Shown here: positions 35,655-39,000 of the stretch, piece by piece
How the letters are laid out: each line of letters opens with the position of its first letter
Position numbering within the stretch: the stretch's first letter is position 1
NCBI GenBank assembly: GCA_019594055.1
Contig: JAFDTY010000008.1
Span: forward strand, 1 to 39,000
Source of the DNA: Candidatus Haladaptatiplasma halalkaliphilum
GTDB lineage: Archaea; Thermoplasmatota; Thermoplasmata; Halarchaeoplasmatales; Halarchaeoplasmataceae
Reading direction: 5' to 3'
Length of the DNA: 39,000 nucleotides
The notes under the pieces: model-generated
The model's database searches: none
Told to the model about the DNA's origin: nothing
Seen by the model: the letters and a program-made list of their open reading frames with translations, nothing else
Made by a program: the position numbers and the translations under genes

Positions 35655-36503
35655 TCATTTTAGCGGTTTGACCATTATCAGGCAAGGGTTTTCTTCACCC
35701 CAAAGACCTTTCAACTCCTCTAGAGGGTAGAATCCCACCGACCTGTAGAACTTTCTGGTGCGATCATAATTGCCGTCGGGGTGGGAATCGCTGAGTGTTT
35801 TCACCGACATGAACTTCTTCCCCTGTTCCAGCATCCGCCTTTCAACGTTACACAACAATCTTTTACCTATCCCTCTACCGTGCAACTCTTTAACTATACC
35901 CATCACGTAGATCTCGCTGGTATGTTCGTTATGCTCTTTCATGGCGATGAAACCCACGGGTATGCTCTTCACGTAAACTGTCAAAAACAGTTTATCTTTC
36001 ACACCCTCCCCATAGTCGATTATGGCCTTCTCTATACCGAACCATCCCGGTAGGGATCGCAAGATGAACTCGCATATCTCACTCTTTTTTTTAGGATCAT
36101 TTTCTTCCTCCACATGAACATATCTGAAGTGATCTTCTTGGTGCATCCGCTTGCATCTGTGGAGCCACGACCTCTTATACTCCTCCTGTGTTACTATCCT
36201 GTCTTCAAGATCACCTATGAACTCTATCCCCTCCTCCAGGCACCAGTCGACACAGATCAAGTACAGGAGCCAATCCATATCGTCCGTGTCTTCGTAAACC
36301 TCCACGTCCTCCTCACCGTTTTTCCAGATAGTGTAGGCCCTGTGATGACCGTCGGTGAAGAACAGCTTATCAGCCACCTTCTTGACCGGCAGAGGTTCGG
36401 CGTCTCCACCTTTCAGTATACTTTGAAGCTTACCTTCACTCAGATAAAGCTGGCTCGGGAGGATATCTTTGAAGTTCTCCCGCCGGGTCTGTTTCGAGTC
36501 CAT
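35655..36503 (-). CDS. ParB-like domain fused to GNAT acetyltransferase
   Basis: N-term LYLSEGKLQSIL..PLPVKKVADKLFFTDGHHRAYTIWKNGE; C-term GNAT IYVMGIVKELHGRGIGKRLLCNVERRM. Confidence 0.75.
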   Translation of the reverse strand: MDSKQTRRENFKDILPSQLYLSEGKLQSILKGGDAEPLPVKKVADKLFFTDGHHRAYTIWKNGEEDVEVYEDTDDMDWLLYLICVDWCLEEGIEFIGDLEDRIVTQEEYKRSWLHRCKRMHQEDHFRYVHVEEENDPKKKSEICEFILRSLPGWFGIEKAIIDYGEGVKDKLFLTVYVKSIPVGFIAMKEHNEHTSEIYVMGIVKELHGRGIGKRLLCNVERRMLEQGKKFMSVKTLSDSHPDGNYDRTRKFYRSVGFYPLEELKGLWGEENPCLIMVKPLK

Positions 36504-36595
36504 GTCATACTATGGGGGTCGATGTAAAAATGTTTTTCTTATCGGTCTATATCATCATAATACATATATGGGCGATGCATCTTAAGCTGAGTGAG

Positions 36596-37165
36596 ATGGA
36601 CACGATAATACTGCATGCCGACGGAGCATACCGGGGCAAAAAAGGCGGAGTTGCGTCTTATGGATATTTGGTCAAGAAGGACTCCAAAACCATACGGAAG
36701 GACTACGGAATAATACTCGAAGACGGTGTAACCAACAATTACGCCGAGTATATGGCTATCATCAAGGGTTTAAAGTGGATAAAACAGTCCGACGGGCAGT
36801 TCGATAAACTAATCATCTTTTCTGACTCCCAGTTGGTGGTCAAGCAGGTTAACGAAGAATGGTCTGTCAGATCCGGCAATCTCAAGGATCTTTACGGAGA
36901 GGTTAAAGATCTGATAGCGCACTTCGATAGTGAGGGTAAGTCCGTCGATTTGGTACATGTGGGTAGAGAACGCAACGAGGAAGCCGACGAACTCACGCAG
37001 CTGGCACTCGAAGATCATTTCTTGGCCGGGAAGCTAAAGGGCAAGGAGACAAAACTCTGCTCCAAGTGTGGAAAGGAGATGGTGCCAAGGGAAGGTAAGT
37101 ACGGGAAATTCTGGGGTTGCAAGGGTTATCCCGGCTGTAAGAACACGGAGAACTACAAAGGTTAG
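36596..37165 (+). CDS. RNase HI-like protein with C-terminal topoisomerase-type zinc ribbon
   Basis: HADGAYRGKKGGVASYGYLV, NNYAEYMAIIKGL, FSDSQLVVKQVN, RERNEEADELTQLA; CSKCGKEMVPREGKYGKFWGCKGYPGC. Upstream in-frame ATGs exist. Confidence 0.88.
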   Translation: MDTIILHADGAYRGKKGGVASYGYLVKKDSKTIRKDYGIILEDGVTNNYAEYMAIIKGLKWIKQSDGQFDKLIIFSDSQLVVKQVNEEWSVRSGNLKDLYGEVKDLIAHFDSEGKSVDLVHVGRERNEEADELTQLALEDHFLAGKLKGKETKLCSKCGKEMVPREGKYGKFWGCKGYPGCKNTENYKG

Positions 37166-37178
37166 TTGTGGTAACCGA

Positions 37179-37373
37179 TCAACGGTATCTATCAAGCACG
37201 CAGCCATATCTTTCAGCAAATTCGTCCGGGTCCATATAGAAGGCGTCCCATAAACCTTCGATGCCTTCCGTGTTTTCTATCTCCTTGATCTTGGCACCTC
37301 CTTCTCTGTAGGTGTATCTTTCCCCGCAGAATAATCGAATTTCATTATCTTCATCACCATCGAACAACCTCAT
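37179..37373 (-). CDS. Small hypothetical protein
   Basis: 64-aa ORF MRLFDGDEDNEIRLFCGERYTYREGG...; no family recognised. Confidence 0.4.
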   Translation of the reverse strand: MRLFDGDEDNEIRLFCGERYTYREGGAKIKEIENTEGIEGLWDAFYMDPDEFAERYGCVLDRYR

Positions 37374-37483
37374 TAATACATTTACCGAGCGGATATATGG
37401 GTATCTACGGTGCTACGAGCGTATTGATTTTCGAGCAGATCTTTGTTGCAAAAGTTATAAATGAGAAGGGTTATATCTCGGAC

Positions 37484-37984
37484 ATGATGTCCTCACGCAA
37501 TGATTTACCGCCACCGCCTCCTCCGTATCCGGGGCCTAGAGCTTCGGATTCCGACGATTCGAGTAAAATGCTCATCATCATCGTCGCGGTTATCGTGATC
37601 ATGGTTGCGGGTTCCGTGATCCTATCCGCAGTCCTGTATATGAGTCTCCCGGATGGAGATTTCACAGAAGCCCGTGGGGAAATTATCTATGACGAGGACA
37701 TGTCGGAACCGGAGAACGGGACAGCGTATTTTACACTGACCCTGCATCAACCCACTGAGATCAGACCACGTTATGTCGTGGTGAGAGTGTATAACTCGAA
37801 CGATCAGCTTGTGACTTCAGAAGTGGATGTGGATTGGATACACCATGATGGAAATTCGGCACGCCTGAAATCCGGAGACGGACTAAGGATATCTTCTACC
37901 CATGAGATATACGGTTACAGGGTGGTCTTAATTATAAGCGGTAATTATTTCGGGGCGATACGCTGCAGCATTCCCTCGGAATAG
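37484..37984 (+). CDS. Single-pass membrane protein with Pro-rich N-terminus, possibly pilin-like
   Basis: MMSSRNDLPPPPPPYPGPRASDSDDSSKMLIIIVAVIVIMVAGSVILSAVLY then a beta-rich exterior; start trimmed. Confidence 0.55.
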   Translation: MMSSRNDLPPPPPPYPGPRASDSDDSSKMLIIIVAVIVIMVAGSVILSAVLYMSLPDGDFTEARGEIIYDEDMSEPENGTAYFTLTLHQPTEIRPRYVVVRVYNSNDQLVTSEVDVDWIHHDGNSARLKSGDGLRISSTHEIYGYRVVLIISGNYFGAIRCSIPSE

Positions 37985-38120
37985 GCGAATCGTCCGGATC
38001 GCGGATATGCGGATGTGCAAGGACTGAATACGGTGATGATCTCTGTGTTTTAGTGTATATATTCGAGTGCATAATGTTTTGTGAAAACTTATGTTCTTGA
38101 ATATGTGTGGAGAACACGCT

Positions 38121-38199
38121 GGAAGCTGCAGCTTCCGCTGGCTCGCAAAGCACAACGTTGCTCACATAGCGGAATTAAGTTCCGCTGGCTCGTAAAGCA
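38121..38199 (+). repeat. Palindromic/repeated intergenic element (ttccgctggctcgYaaagca x2)
   Basis: ggaagctgcagcttcc perfect palindrome 38121-38136; agcggaattaagttccgct hairpin 38168-38186; ttccgctggctcg[c/t]aaagca at 38133-38152 and 38180-38199. Confidence 0.8.
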
Positions 38200-38324
38200 G
38201 GGCTATAACCAAACATAGATCGTATCAACAAATAGAACGCTGAAGCAGAATGTTTACCCCTGAGGTGGTGGCTAAACCGCACATAAAATTTATATACCGT
38301 ATATAGCTGTTATGTATTGATAAG

Positions 38325-38522
38325 ATGGCTACAACTATTCAGATAGATGTAAAAACTAGGGAAAAATTGAAGAGATTCGGTCATAAAGGGGAGTCTTACG
38401 ATGATATCATCGAGCGATTGATGGATTACTGTGAAGAGTTGAACATGGAAGAGCTGATCGAGGCAAGGTGGAAAAGACTTCAGAACGAAAAAAGTGAATA
38501 TATCTCACTGGAAGACCTGTAA
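38325..38522 (+). CDS. RelB/VapB-like antitoxin
   Basis: MATTIQIDVKTREKLKRFGHKGESYDDIIERLMDY ribbon-helix-helix-like; directly followed by a toxin gene; tttatataccgtatata promoter upstream. Confidence 0.8.
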   Translation: MATTIQIDVKTREKLKRFGHKGESYDDIIERLMDYCEELNMEELIEARWKRLQNEKSEYISLEDL

Positions 38523-38777
38523 ATGGAAATAATGTTACACCCGCGAGTTAAAAAATACCTTGAAGATTGTGCTGAAAAGGAAAAGGTCATCGAACACATC
38601 GGGAGACTCGCCGGGGATCCATACAATACCCGGAGTGGCGTTGATATAAAAAAACTTAAAGGTAAGCGTCACGACATGTATCGATTAAGGGTAGGGGAAC
38701 ACCGTGTCGAATATTTTGTTGAGGAGAATAAGATCTGGATAGATGATGTGTTTTATAGAGGGCGAGGTTACAGATAG
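38523..38777 (+). CDS. RelE/ParE-like toxin
   Basis: VKKYLEDC...LAGDPYNTRSGVDIKKLKGKRHDMYRLRVGEHRVEYFVEENKIWIDDVFYRGRGY. Confidence 0.85.
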   Translation: MEIMLHPRVKKYLEDCAEKEKVIEHIGRLAGDPYNTRSGVDIKKLKGKRHDMYRLRVGEHRVEYFVEENKIWIDDVFYRGRGYR

Positions 38778-38876
38778 CCCACCCATAATTGAAAACGATT
38801 TTCGCGGTAGTAGGTTAAAGCCACACTCACATGATATATCATTACCCGGAACTCACTCCTTAATAAACCTGCTTAG

Positions 38877-38915
38877 CCCTAATTCCCCAACCTTATAGGT
38901 TTGGGGATACAGGGC
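38877..38915. repeat. Imperfect hairpin with single-T bulge, resembling an IS200/IS605 terminal structure
   Basis: gccct-aatt-ccccaacc-ttata-ggTttgggg-atac-agggc followed by gttcaactc. Confidence 0.4.
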
Positions 38916-38975
38916 GTTCAACTCACGTACTAGCAAAAATTATTATTTCTTAATACATATTCTCGAGATGGCGGC

Positions 38976-38992
38976 GCGCCCCTGCGGGGCGC
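38976..38992. repeat. GC-rich hairpin gcgcccc-tgc-ggggcgc
   Basis: 7-bp perfect stem, 3-nt loop, in otherwise AT-rich intergenic sequence. Confidence 0.6.
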
Positions 38993-39000
38993 TTTAAGAA

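Overview
The window is a gene-dense archaeal chromosome segment, most like Euryarchaeota/Thermoplasmatota. Evidence includes SD motifs of GAGGTGA type, archaeal TATA boxes, Hel308, Orc1/Cdc6, archaeal SepF, mevalonate kinase, archaease and archaeal-type riboflavin synthase. Recognisable neighbourhoods are: a partial IS200/IS605 TnpA at the left edge (minus strand); ATP-NAD kinase, HtpX, mevalonate kinase and a KaiC-like ATPase; a long minus-strand block (SepF, PNPOx-like, archease, PPC domain, MBL-fold RNA-processing exonuclease, Zn-ribbon protein, then ribH-ribC-ribL-ribB); PGI/PMI, a PUA protein and Hel308; an AbiEi/AbiEii-like toxin-antitoxin pair; an operon consistent with 5'-methylthioadenosine -> methylthioinosine -> hypoxanthine -> IMP salvage; a 1142-aa beta-helix surface protein with a tandem-repeat cytoplasmic tail; a block with Orc1/Cdc6, a bactofilin-like protein and a 38-aa microprotein; type IV pilus/secretion ATPase plus GspF/TadC-like membrane protein; GGT; aldo/keto reductase; a ParB-like/GNAT fusion; RNase HI with a topoisomerase-type Zn ribbon; and a RelBE-like TA pair. 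The strongest unexplained signals are: (1) two 100-bp-period hairpin units at 34304-34482, each with a 16-17-bp perfect stem enclosing an SD and an 11-codon ORF (MPVHSS[F/V]ILRK); (2) a probable CTG start codon at 26745 with a 4-nt CTGA start/stop overlap and a strong SD; (3) a 38-aa ORF next to the bactofilin gene; (4) seven 42-bp repeats encoding a basic cytoplasmic tail; (5) a TA cassette bounded by 16-bp direct repeats with paired candidate operators; (6) a bulged hairpin near the right edge resembling an IS200/IS605 end. All family names were assigned by reading motifs; no database searches were run.
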